A DNA stretch of 64,000 nt from Lachnospiraceae bacterium MD329. GTDB taxonomy: Bacteria > Bacillota > Clostridia > UBA1381. This document shows positions 27,911-35,834 of this stretch, one piece after another. The position numbers and the translations under genes were made by a program. How positions within the stretch are numbered: the stretch's first letter is position 1; each line of letters begins with the position of its first letter. The stretch spans positions 62,001-126,000 of the forward strand of contig VIQV01000026.1 in NCBI GenBank assembly GCA_010206265.1, in the 5' to 3' direction. The notes beneath the pieces were generated by a model that did not search any database, was not told the origin of the DNA, and saw only the letters and a program-made list of their open reading frames with translations.

Positions 27911-28280
27911 AATTATTCATAAATATTTCCATTTTATCAAGTGTATGCGCGCTGATATTGTGTTCAATTCGGCAAGCCTCATTATCTGCGTCGCTTTCGC
28001 TTAACTGTAAAACATTCATCAGAAAACGTTTAACCATAATATGACGGCGGCTTACTTCCTCACCGAGTTTGCGTCCGTGTTCCGTAAGTATGACCGCACC
28101 ATATGGCTCGTGAAGAACAAGTCCCTGTTGTTTTAATGCGTTTACAGCTCTGTTTACGCTCGGTTTTGAAATGCTAAGATACAGGGCAATATCAGTAGTT
28201 CTGACAGATGTTTTTGACTGTTCAATTGTATATATTGCTTCAAGATAATCTTCAAGCGCGTTTGAAATGCATATTGACAT
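27909..28280 (-). CDS. DtxR/MntR-family metal-dependent regulator
   Basis: 123 residues: N-terminal winged helix (about 8-70, YLSISKPSVNRAVNAL) and a short dimerization domain, without the SH3-like C-terminal domain of DtxR/IdeR. Candidate metal ligands are D11 and E14 (as D8 and E11 of Bacillus MntR), H80, and C103-x-x-E106-H107, where the cysteine follows the iron-sensing DtxR pattern (EACRxEH) instead of the MntR glutamate. This suggests iron sensing. Position next to feoAB supports control of ferrous iron uptake. GGGAGGA is 8 bases before the ATG. An intrinsic terminator ends directly at this RBS, an unusual arrangement reported separately. Confidence 0.9.
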   Translation of the reverse strand: MSICISNALEDYLEAIYTIEQSKTSVRTTDIALYLSISKPSVNRAVNALKQQGLVLHEPYGAVILTEHGRKLGEEVSRRHIMVKRFLMNVLQLSESDADNEACRIEHNISAHTLDKMEIFMNN

Positions 28281-28295
28281 AGGCTAATCCTCCCG

Positions 28296-28339
28296 AAAAA
28301 AAGAAAAAGGGCATAGAAGTAATAATACTTCTAAACCCT
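28296..28339 (-). terminator. Intrinsic terminator or attenuator between feoB and the DtxR-family gene
   Basis: On the minus strand AGGG-ttt-AGAAGTA, 4-nt loop, TACTTCT-atg-CCCT, followed by UUUUUCUUUUUUU. The U-tract ends one base before the GGGAGGA RBS of the DtxR-family gene. It can end the feoAB transcript, or attenuate a transcript begun at the candidate promoter 28364-28392. Confidence 0.8.
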
Positions 28340-28363
28340 CATTGGTCTAAAACTTATACATTT

Positions 28364-28392
28364 ATTGTAACTCAATATTGTTTACTTTTCAA
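28364..28392 (-). promoter_or_regulatory. Candidate promoter for the DtxR-family gene, upstream of its terminator hairpin
   Basis: Minus strand TTGAAA (28387-28392), 17-bp spacer, TACAAT (28364-28369). Predicted start near 28357, about 18 bases before the hairpin. Confidence 0.5.
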
Positions 28393-28426
28393 GTGCCTGA
28401 ACTCAAAAAATTAAATTTTGTACATA

Positions 28427-30490
28427 CTATACAAACAGACTTCCTATTTGAAATACGAGCATTGACATTATATATGCAACGGTTATTTGATATACAATTG
28501 AAAATATGGTCAGTTTACGCGAGTTAAGCTCAGCGGCAAGCGCGGATACAGCGGCGATACACGGCACATACAGCAGTACAAAAATTAAAAATGCGTATGC
28601 CGAGAGCGGAGTAAACGAAGCTTGAAGAGCAGTAATAAGTCCTGATGCGTTGCCTGCTCCATAAAGAATTGAAATACTCGATACGACAGCCTCCTTTGCC
28701 GCAAAGCCTGAAAGCAGGCTTACAGCCGCGCGCCAGTCGCCAAAGCCGCACGGCGCAAATAAAGGAGCTATTAAATGACCTATCTTGCCGATTATGCTGT
28801 CTGCACTGTCGGGTGTCATATGCAGGGTGAAATCAAGATTCTGCAAAAGCCATATTATTACGCTTGCGGCAAAAAGTACAGTGCCTGCGCGTATGGCAAA
28901 ATCCTTTGCTTTTTCCCACATATGATGGAAGGTAGATTTTAATGTAGGCATACGGTATGGCGGCAGCTCCAGCACAAACGGAGGTGTATCGCCTTTTAAG
29001 ATTGTGCGTGAAAATATCAGTCCCGATACAATTGAAAGAAATATTCCTACAAAATATAGACTGAAAGTTACAATACCTGCGTGAGCAGGGAACAGAGCCG
29101 CGGTAAAAGTTGCGTATACAGGCATTTTTGCGCCGCAGGACATAAACGGTATCAATAAAAGCGTCAGCTTGCGGTCACGCTCGTTTTCAAGTGTTCTGAC
29201 CGACATTATTGCAGGTACGCTGCACCCGAATCCCATAACCATAGGCACAAACGATTTTCCCGAAAGTCCGAGTTTCATAAACAGTTTGTCCATTATAAAT
29301 GCGGTGCGCGCCATATATCCGGAATCCTCAAGAAAGGACAGGAACAGGAAAAGCAGCATTATTTGAGGGAAGAACGTGACAACTCCGCCTACGCCTGCAA
29401 TTGCGCCGTCAACAACAATTCCGCGCGCAAATGCGCCTGCACCTATTGCGTTAAGCGCTTTTTCTGCAAGCGACGCAAACTGTACGTTAAACAGGTTATC
29501 TACAAGGTCGGAAAGCGCTGACCCGAATGCGCCGAAGGTTATCTCAAATACGAGAAACATTATTAAAATGAAAATCGGTATCGCAAATACGGGGTGCGTA
29601 ACAAGAGAGTCGATTTTTCCTGTGCGGACCGCCTGTTTGTTGGTACCTGTTACTGTCAGGCATTGTTTTGTGACTGACTTGATAAAGCTGTAGCGCCTTT
29701 CTGCTATGTATGTTTCAATGTCGGGTATTATCTTGGCAATATCATTTAAAAGTACGGTTGTTTTTTCTGATTTTATATCGCTCTTTAAACGCGCGTCGTG
29801 TTCAATCAGCTTTATTGAACACAGTCGGTTAAGTCTTTCATTTTCCTGAATTTCGGTTACTGTCTTTTCAATTTCCCTGCCGTAATTTATTGATGATATG
29901 GGAGATTGTTTTTCAGACGCGGTTTTCAGACATTCGGTAACGAGGTCCTGCACGCCTCTGCCTTTGCTTGCCGAAATCGGCATAATTTTTATTCCGAGCG
30001 ATTCCTGAAGCTTAGGTACATCAACGGCAAAACCGTTTTCTTCAAGCGCGTCCATCATATTGAGCGCAATAACCATCGGTGTACCCATTTCCGCAAGCTG
30101 TGTTGTAAGATAAAGATTACGGTCAATATTTGTTGCGTCAACTATATTTAAAATTAAATCGGGTTTTTCACGAAGTATATAATCACGTGTTATAACCTCC
30201 TCCGCACTGTTAGGGGAGAGGGAATATATTCCGGGCAGGTCAACAATGCGTATATGGTTATGCGCCTCGTCGTGTTTGTGTTCGCTTTCGTGTTCGTGTG
30301 TGTCAAAATGCGTTTTATGATCGTGATAAACGTATTTACATATACCTTCTTTACGTTCAACAGTGACACCTGCCCAGTTGCCGACTTCATAATGACTGCC
30401 TGTAAGCTCATTAAAAAGTGTGGTTTTGCCGCTGTTTGGGTTGCCTGCAAGCGCGAAAACAAATTCTCTGCCAAGCTCAGTTACAGCCAT
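28427..30490 (-). CDS. feoB: Ferrous iron transporter FeoB with a His-rich insert in the G domain
   Basis: 687 residues. N-terminal GTPase: G1 AGNPNSGKTT, G2 region WAGVTVE, G3 DLPGIYSL, G4 ALNMMD. A helical spacer and the polytopic membrane part with Gate motifs follow (MARTAFIMDKLFMKLGLSGKS, MVMGFGCSVPAIMSVRTLENERD). It imports Fe2+ across the cytoplasmic membrane. Between G2 and G3 there is an insertion with nine histidines (H56, H58, H61, H65, H67, H71, H73, H77, H79), a likely metal-binding loop near switch II. The start overlaps feoA by 14 bases, implying coupled translation. Confidence 0.95.
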   Translation of the reverse strand: MAVTELGREFVFALAGNPNSGKTTLFNELTGSHYEVGNWAGVTVERKEGICKYVYHDHKTHFDTHEHESEHKHDEAHNHIRIVDLPGIYSLSPNSAEEVITRDYILREKPDLILNIVDATNIDRNLYLTTQLAEMGTPMVIALNMMDALEENGFAVDVPKLQESLGIKIMPISASKGRGVQDLVTECLKTASEKQSPISSINYGREIEKTVTEIQENERLNRLCSIKLIEHDARLKSDIKSEKTTVLLNDIAKIIPDIETYIAERRYSFIKSVTKQCLTVTGTNKQAVRTGKIDSLVTHPVFAIPIFILIMFLVFEITFGAFGSALSDLVDNLFNVQFASLAEKALNAIGAGAFARGIVVDGAIAGVGGVVTFFPQIMLLFLFLSFLEDSGYMARTAFIMDKLFMKLGLSGKSFVPMVMGFGCSVPAIMSVRTLENERDRKLTLLLIPFMSCGAKMPVYATFTAALFPAHAGIVTFSLYFVGIFLSIVSGLIFSRTILKGDTPPFVLELPPYRMPTLKSTFHHMWEKAKDFAIRAGTVLFAASVIIWLLQNLDFTLHMTPDSADSIIGKIGHLIAPLFAPCGFGDWRAAVSLLSGFAAKEAVVSSISILYGAGNASGLITALQASFTPLSAYAFLIFVLLYVPCIAAVSALAAELNSRKLTIFSIVYQITVAYIMSMLVFQIGSLFV

Positions 30491-30725
30491 TTTTATCAGT
30501 CGTCCTTTCTATAATGATTTTCTTTGCCTCATTACGCCTTAAACTAAGACTGTAGCCCAGTATGTGAAATTCTATGGGATCACCGAGCGGCGCGGCGCGC
30601 AGCATTGTAACGGCTGCGCCTGTTGTGACTCCCATATCTATAAGACGGCATTTCATAAGTCCAGTCAGGTGTATTTCAGTTATTATTCCCGTTTCATTTT
30701 TCTTTAAATCGTTTAGTGTAAGCAT
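30477..30725 (-). CDS. feoA: FeoA-domain protein
   Basis: 82 residues forming one SH3-like FeoA domain (GLMKCRLIDMGVTTGAAVTML, PLGDPIEFHILGYSLSLRRNEA). FeoA proteins bind FeoB and support iron uptake. First gene of feoAB; GGAGAGGA lies upstream of the ATG, and the end overlaps feoB. Confidence 0.92.
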   Translation of the reverse strand: MLTLNDLKKNETGIITEIHLTGLMKCRLIDMGVTTGAAVTMLRAAPLGDPIEFHILGYSLSLRRNEAKKIIIERTTDKNGCN

Positions 30726-30770
30726 TTTGTCGTCCTCTCCTAAATGGGGGTAAATAATAATTCAATACTA

Positions 30771-30799
30771 ATTATATCATCTGTCTTTTTGTCTGTCAA
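30771..30799 (-). promoter_or_regulatory. Consensus promoter of feoAB inside the 3' end of the Ca2+ ATPase gene
   Basis: Minus strand TTGACA (30794-30799), 17-bp spacer, TATAAT (30771-30776). The -35 box lies within the last codons of the ATPase gene. An AT-rich, only weakly symmetric stretch downstream could bind a metalloregulator, but no clear DtxR box is seen. Confidence 0.75.
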
Positions 30800-33365
30800 T
30801 GCGGACGGCAAAGGATATAAGCTTTTGCAGCTCAACAATTACAAGCGGCATAACCGACAATATACCGACAGTGCACCAACCGAAAAAGCCGAGAGGAACA
30901 ACGCCGAAAATTGCTGCGAGTTTTGGTACGGAAATGACCGAAATTTCCAATATAATACCAACAATAAATGATATAACAAGATACGGATTTTTAAACAGTC
31001 CCGCTTTTATTACTGAATGTTCGCTCCGCATATTAAACGCGTGAACAAGCTGTGAAATACTAAGTACCGCGAATGCCATAGTTCTGCCTGTAATAATGTC
31101 CCCGAACAGATTAGTTCCGATTGAGAAGGCTAACAGTGCAAGTGCGCCTATCATAAGACCTTCAAATATAATTGACGCCCACAGACCGTCGGCAAACAGT
31201 CCTTTTTTCGGTGAACGCGGCTTTCTCTCCATAATATCCTTTTCGGGCGCGTCAAGACCGAGCGCGATAGCAGGGAGTGAATCGGTAACAAGGTTTACCC
31301 ATAAAAGCTGTATTGCCGTAAGCGGAGATACCTGCGTAAAGATTATTCCGCCGAATACGGTAAGGATTTCTCCGATATTGCTGGACAGCAGGAATTGTAC
31401 AGCTTTTTTTATGTTTGCAAAAATACTTCTGCCCTCGCGAACCGCATATACAATAGTAGCAAAATTATCGTCTGTAAGCACCATATCCGACGCTGATTTT
31501 GCCACGTCGGTGCCTGTAATACCCATACTGCACCCAATGTCAGCGACGCATAGCGCAGGCGCGTCGTTTACTCCATCGCCCGTCATAGCTACTACTTCGC
31601 CGTTTGCTTTCAGAGCTTTAACTATTTTCATTTTATGGCTTGGAGTAACACGTGCAAAAACGCTGTATTTGCTGATTGAACGCATAAGTTCGTCGTCAGT
31701 TATTTTATCAAGCTCCTCGCCTGTCATAACTTCGGAGCTCAGACGCGCAATTCCTATACGGCGCGCGATAGAAAGCGCGGTTCCTGCGTGGTCGCCTGTA
31801 ATCATAACAGGACGTATTCCTGCTTTTTTGCACTGTTCAACAGCAGTCAGAGCCTCGCGTCTGGGAGGGTCTTCAATACCTATAAGACCCATAAAGACCA
31901 TATTATTTTCGTTGATTTCACCCTTTGCGCTGTCGTCGCGGAAACAAACCGCAATTACGCGCAGACCTTCAGATGTCATTTTTGTATTTTCTGAAAGTAT
32001 TTTACGTCTGTTTTGAGTGGATAAAGGAATTATACCGCTGCCGTTATGTACGTTTTTGCAAAGCGGAAGAACAAATTCAACGGCTCCTTTTACAATGGTT
32101 TTATAGCCTTTAATATCGTGGTGGAGCGTGGTCATACGTTTTCTGACAGAGTCAAAAGGAATTTCATCAACGCGCCTGTAACGCTTGTCAAGCTCGTTTT
32201 TGTCGAATCCATGTTCCTTTGCGGCGCTCAATAACGCGCTTTCGGTAGGGTTCCTGTGTCCGTCGTGGTTGTCGCAGCACATAGCGCATAGCTTAAACAG
32301 GTTTTTTTCGTCCTGAGTATATGTAACGCTTACAGTCATTTTGTTTTGTGTAAGGGTTCCTGTTTTATCTGAGCAGATTACCGACGCGCCGCCGAGTGTT
32401 TCCACTGACGGCAGATTACGTATAATGGCATTATGCTTTGACATACGCATTACACCGATAGCGAGCATTATAGTAACAATTGCGGGCAGTCCTTCGGGTA
32501 TTGCCGCTACGGCAAGGGAAACTGCGGTCATAAACATATCAAACGGCGGCAGATGCAGGAAAAGTCCTACCACAAATATTACAAGACATATAAACAGTGC
32601 GGCAATGCCGAGAGTTTTGCCCGTATCGGCAAGTTTTTTCTGCAGCGGTGTTTGTTCATCTTCGTCGGTCAGCAGCATTGTTGCAATATGACCGACTTCT
32701 GTATTCATTCCCGTGCCTGTTACGACTGCCACACCCTTTCCGCTGGTAACGGAGGTTGAAGCAAGCAGCAGGTTTTTTCGGTCGCCGAGCGGCGCAAATT
32801 CATCAAGAATAATTTCTGCGTCTTTTTCAGTGTTTAATGATTCGCCTGTAAGGGCGGATTCGTCAACCGTAAGGTTGTTGGAGGAAATAAGACGGCAGTC
32901 GGCGGCTACAAGATCGCCTGCCGATACAATAAGAATATCTCCCGGAACTACGTTTGACGCATTGATATTAAGCTCATTTCCGCTGCGGAGAACACACGCC
33001 TGCGGCGACGACAGCTTTTTCAGCGCCTCAAGGCTCTTTTCTGCTCGCTTTTCCTGAATAACACCCAAAAGCGCATTTAATACTACTATTGCAAGTATAA
33101 TTACCGGTTCTGTAATGTCTGCGTCACCCTGCATTATTGACGTAAAAAATGAAACTGCTGCTGCCGCAAGCAGTATGATTATCATAAAATCGTTGAACTG
33201 TTCAATAAATTTTACGAATATGTTTTTCTTCTTTTTTTCGTCGAGCTCATTTTTACCGTGTTTTTCAAGGCGCGCCCGTGCCTCCTCGGTAGAAAGCCCT
33301 GTTTTTAAATTACTTTTAAGTTCTTCAACTGCTTTTTTTGCAGTCATATTATGGTATGCCTTCAT
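30777..33365 (-). CDS. Ca2+-transporting P-type ATPase (P2A/SERCA-like)
   Basis: 862 residues. Actuator TGES motif in [11 protein letters not shown], phosphorylation site [12 protein letters not shown], nucleotide region KGAVEF, hinge [12 protein letters not shown]. Ion-site residues match SERCA: PEGLP in M4, SSNIGE in M5 and [13 protein letters not shown] in M6, so two-site Ca2+ export is likely. An N-terminal cation-ATPase domain and the C-terminal four-helix domain are complete. It removes Ca2+ from the cytosol. It is upstream of feoAB on the same strand, but feoAB has its own promoter. An AGGAGG-type site precedes ATG 33365. Confidence 0.93.
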   Translation of the reverse strand: MKAYHNMTAKKAVEELKSNLKTGLSTEEARARLEKHGKNELDEKKKKNIFVKFIEQFNDFMIIILLAAAAVSFFTSIMQGDADITEPVIILAIVVLNALLGVIQEKRAEKSLEALKKLSSPQACVLRSGNELNINASNVVPGDILIVSAGDLVAADCRLISSNNLTVDESALTGESLNTEKDAEIILDEFAPLGDRKNLLLASTSVTSGKGVAVVTGTGMNTEVGHIATMLLTDEDEQTPLQKKLADTGKTLGIAALFICLVIFVVGLFLHLPPFDMFMTAVSLAVAAIPEGLPAIVTIMLAIGVMRMSKHNAIIRNLPSVETLGGASVICSDKTGTLTQNKMTVSVTYTQDEKNLFKLCAMCCDNHDGHRNPTESALLSAAKEHGFDKNELDKRYRRVDEIPFDSVRKRMTTLHHDIKGYKTIVKGAVEFVLPLCKNVHNGSGIIPLSTQNRRKILSENTKMTSEGLRVIAVCFRDDSAKGEINENNMVFMGLIGIEDPPRREALTAVEQCKKAGIRPVMITGDHAGTALSIARRIGIARLSSEVMTGEELDKITDDELMRSISKYSVFARVTPSHKMKIVKALKANGEVVAMTGDGVNDAPALCVADIGCSMGITGTDVAKSASDMVLTDDNFATIVYAVREGRSIFANIKKAVQFLLSSNIGEILTVFGGIIFTQVSPLTAIQLLWVNLVTDSLPAIALGLDAPEKDIMERKPRSPKKGLFADGLWASIIFEGLMIGALALLAFSIGTNLFGDIITGRTMAFAVLSISQLVHAFNMRSEHSVIKAGLFKNPYLVISFIVGIILEISVISVPKLAAIFGVVPLGFFGWCTVGILSVMPLVIVELQKLISFAVRIDRQKDR

Positions 33366-33477
33366 TTCTAATCCTCCTGTTATTGTTTTCTTTAATAGAT
33401 ATTCTGTATTATTACGCTTTATTACCGACTTGTCTTTAAATTGTAATCAAAATGTTTTAGTGTCCCCTATAAAAATG

Positions 33478-33486
33478 TGGTAAAAT
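33478..33486 (+). promoter_or_regulatory. Extended -10 promoter of the RAYT-like gene
   Basis: TGGTAAAAT (TGn plus TAAAAT at 33481-33486) with a poor -35 region; GGAGGG RBS and ATG 33519 follow. Confidence 0.4.
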
Positions 33487-33518
33487 AGTGTTACAAATAA
33501 AATCGGAGGGACAGTAAA

Positions 33519-33968
33519 ATGGCAAGAGAGGCAAGAAAACTGAGTAAAAGCGGTAATTATTATATATTGCTCAGAGGTGATGAATTATTTCGGACAAAAG
33601 AGGACAAGCTGATTTTCACCGAAATCCTTGAAAAGAATTTTGCGACAGGCGTAGTGCACGGCTGTGAAATTACAAAAGAGGAAATCAGGCTTGTGGTAAA
33701 AGAGGGTGAGCGCGGTATTTCAATGACTGTAAAATCTGTTGTAACAAGTTATGCTCGTTATTTTAACCGTACATATAATCGTGAGGGTAAACTGTTTCTG
33801 GGACGTTTTAAAAGCGAGCCTCTGGAAACTGCCGAAGAAATAGAAAGCTGTTTAAATGATATAAAACTGCCTGTAAAGAAAAAAACGATAAAAAGAGAGG
33901 CGGTTAAACAGACGGTTGAGCCGAAAAAGGAGCCTGTAAAACAAAGCTTGCCGTCGTGGCTGCTGTAA
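33519..33968 (+). CDS. RAYT/IS200-like (Y1 transposase fold) protein lacking HUH motif
   Basis: 149 residues. The start MAREARKLSKSGNYYILLRG and the segment YARYFNRTYNREGKLFLGRF, then KSEP, are clearly those of REP-associated tyrosine (Y1, IS200-like) transposases. Yet the metal-binding HUH core (normally like CLMDNHVHLL) reads GCEITKEEIRLVV, and the usual helix YIHxNP that follows the catalytic tyrosine is replaced by CLNDIKLPVKKK. The protein should be unable to cleave DNA but may still bind a nucleic-acid hairpin. A basic Lys/Pro-rich tail ends it. It has a good RBS and promoter and no transposon ends, so it looks like a domesticated gene rather than a mobile element. Confidence 0.75.
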   Translation: MAREARKLSKSGNYYILLRGDELFRTKEDKLIFTEILEKNFATGVVHGCEITKEEIRLVVKEGERGISMTVKSVVTSYARYFNRTYNREGKLFLGRFKSEPLETAEEIESCLNDIKLPVKKKTIKREAVKQTVEPKKEPVKQSLPSWLL

Positions 33969-34039
33969 GTATCAGTAATAAATGGGCGCTGTACAGAATA
34001 AAATAGTAATAAGAATTACTGTTTTAGGAGGTCAGCATT

Positions 34040-34792
34040 TTGAGTTTTTTTGTAATTAAATTAAGGCATATAATTATTGCGCTGCTTGTAATAATTATTA
34101 TACCGGTGGTATGGTTTTCAGTATCCCGTACGGCGTCGGTATTTCTGGTAAACGGCAGAGAAGTTCCGATTTACAGTGTGGAGCGCGACGACAATAAAAT
34201 TGCACTGACGTTTGATTGCGCGTGGGGCGATGAGGATATGGACGCAATACTTACTACACTGGACAAGTACGGCGTTAAAGCAACATTTTTTGTTGTAGGA
34301 ACGTGGGTGGAGAATTATCCTGACGCGCTTCGTAAAATAAAAGAGCACGGTCATGAAATCGGGAATCATTCGTATAACCACGCAGACTATACAAAGCTTG
34401 GAGCGGAGAATATAATAAGTGACCTTGACAAATGCGACAGCGTAATTGAAAATGTCATAGGAGAGAAACCGTATCTTATGCGTGCGCCTTCGGGAGGCTA
34501 TAATGATACAGTTATAACGGCTACTGAAAAGAGCGGAAGAACGTACATACAGTGGTCTGTGGACGGAATTGATTACGGTGACGCGGAGCCTCAGGCGATT
34601 TATGACAGGAGCGTTACGCGTACCGAGGCAGGCGATATTATTCTTCTTCATACGGGAACGAAGTCTACGGCAAATGTATTGCCGAAAATACTTGAGGCGT
34701 TGGAATGTAAGTATGAATTTGCGACTGTATCTGAACTGATTTACAGAGAAAACTATAAAATTGACAATGCAGGCAGACAATTTCAAAATTAG
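34040..34792 (+). CDS. Membrane-anchored polysaccharide deacetylase (NodB/PdaB-like)
   Basis: 250 residues. One N-terminal membrane helix (about 8-28) precedes a NodB domain with the metal site in TFDCAWGDED, HEIGNHSYNH, RAPSGGY and the final LLHTG motif. The family removes N-acetyl groups from peptidoglycan or other amino sugars outside the cell; TFD.xWG variants are typical of Firmicutes PdaB-like proteins linked to wall remodelling or spores. The start is TTG 34040, supported by AGGAGG 8 bases upstream. It has 71 bases to the previous gene, where a small hairpin (AGTAAT/ATTACT) lies without a clear T-run. Confidence 0.88.
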   Translation: MSFFVIKLRHIIIALLVIIIIPVVWFSVSRTASVFLVNGREVPIYSVERDDNKIALTFDCAWGDEDMDAILTTLDKYGVKATFFVVGTWVENYPDALRKIKEHGHEIGNHSYNHADYTKLGAENIISDLDKCDSVIENVIGEKPYLMRAPSGGYNDTVITATEKSGRTYIQWSVDGIDYGDAEPQAIYDRSVTRTEAGDIILLHTGTKSTANVLPKILEALECKYEFATVSELIYRENYKIDNAGRQFQN

Positions 34793-34794
34793 TG

Positions 34795-34823
34795 TTTACA
34801 AATGAATATTTTCAGATTATAAT
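34795..34823 (+). promoter_or_regulatory. Promoter of the GH43 gene
   Basis: TTTACA (34795-34800), 17-bp spacer, TATAAT (34818-34823), immediately after the deacetylase stop codon. Confidence 0.75.
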
Positions 34824-34860
34824 ATAGTCTGTATGATTACGAAAAGGAATGATTGGGGAA

Positions 34861-35802
34861 ATGGATAAGAATTATGAATATAACAGTCCGCTTGTATATC
34901 AGCGCGCTGACCCGTATGTGTATCTGCATACTGACGGCTATTATTATTTTACAGGCTCAATGCCGCAGTATGACTGTATAGAAATACGGAGAGCAAAAAC
35001 GCTTAATGAGCTTTTAACCGCTGATTCAAATGTGGTGTGGCGTAAACATTCCACGGGCGAGATGGGCGCGCATATCTGGGCGCCTGAACTTCATTATATA
35101 GACGGAACGTGGTATATTTATTTTACTGCAGGAGATTCGATAGATATTTGGGAAATACGTCCGTATGTCCTGATGTGCAGAGGAGAAAATCCAATGACGG
35201 GCAAATGGATTGAACTCGGACGTATAGATGTAGGTATTGAGAGCTTTTCTCTGGATATGACGACTTTTGTTCATAAGGGAGTGCAGTATGCTCTGTGGGC
35301 GCAGAAAATTATTGAGCACGGACCATCTAATATTTATATTGCGCGTATGCGTAATCCGTGGACGCTTGATACACAGCCGATGCTCTTAACAACACCTGAA
35401 TATTACTGGGAAAAGCAAGGGTTTGAGGTGAATGAAGGTCCAGCCGTGCTTGTGAGAAACGGTAAAGTTATTGTAACTTATTCCGCCTCGGATACAGGCT
35501 GGCGGTATTGTATGGGTATGATGTGGGCAGACGAGGACAGTGACCTGCTTGATAAAATTTCGTGGTGCAAGAGTGATGTGCCTGTGTTTATGACAAGTGA
35601 GGAGAATGAACAGTACGGTCCGGGGCATAATTCGTTTACGACCGATAACGGCAGAGATGTCCTTATATATCATAGCAGAAATTATAAGGATATAAACGGC
35701 GACCCGCTGTACGACCATAACCGTCACGCTCGCGCAAAAGTGTTTGATTATGATGAAAACGGACTTCCCGTATTCGGCGAACCTGTAAAAAAGAATATAT
35801 GA
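34861..35802 (+). CDS. GH43-family glycoside hydrolase (arabinofuranosidase/xylosidase type)
   Basis: About 313 residues, no signal peptide, therefore intracellular and acting on imported oligosaccharides. The five-bladed propeller shows the GH43 triad: general base Asp in RADPYVYLH, pKa-modulating Asp in SLDMTTFVH, and general acid Glu in NEGPAVLVRNGK. HIWAPELHYIDGTWYIYFTA is also typical. The likely substrates are alpha-L-arabinofuranosyl or beta-xylosyl units; GH43 specificity cannot be read from sequence alone. An in-frame ATG at 34849 exists, but its RBS would touch the start codon; ATG 34861 has AAGGA 12 bases upstream. Confidence 0.88.
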   Translation: MDKNYEYNSPLVYQRADPYVYLHTDGYYYFTGSMPQYDCIEIRRAKTLNELLTADSNVVWRKHSTGEMGAHIWAPELHYIDGTWYIYFTAGDSIDIWEIRPYVLMCRGENPMTGKWIELGRIDVGIESFSLDMTTFVHKGVQYALWAQKIIEHGPSNIYIARMRNPWTLDTQPMLLTTPEYYWEKQGFEVNEGPAVLVRNGKVIVTYSASDTGWRYCMGMMWADEDSDLLDKISWCKSDVPVFMTSEENEQYGPGHNSFTTDNGRDVLIYHSRNYKDINGDPLYDHNRHARAKVFDYDENGLPVFGEPVKKNI

Positions 35803-35834
35803 AAAAGGGGACTGCAATGCAGTCCCCTTTTTTT
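35802..35834. terminator. Bidirectional intrinsic terminator
   Basis: AAAAAGGGGACTGC (35802-35815), loop AAT, GCAGTCCCCTTTTT (35819-35832), then more T. It serves the convergent GH43 and oleate-hydratase-like genes. Confidence 0.9.

Noticed and set aside
31096..32016. 306-codon open frame antisense to the Ca2+ ATPase gene
   Set aside because: No family resemblance and fully inside a conserved gene; explained by codon usage.
33986..34025. AGTAAT/ATTACT hairpin between the RAYT-like and deacetylase genes as terminator or transposon end
   Set aside because: Short stem, no proper T-run and no matching partner on the other side of the RAYT-like gene.
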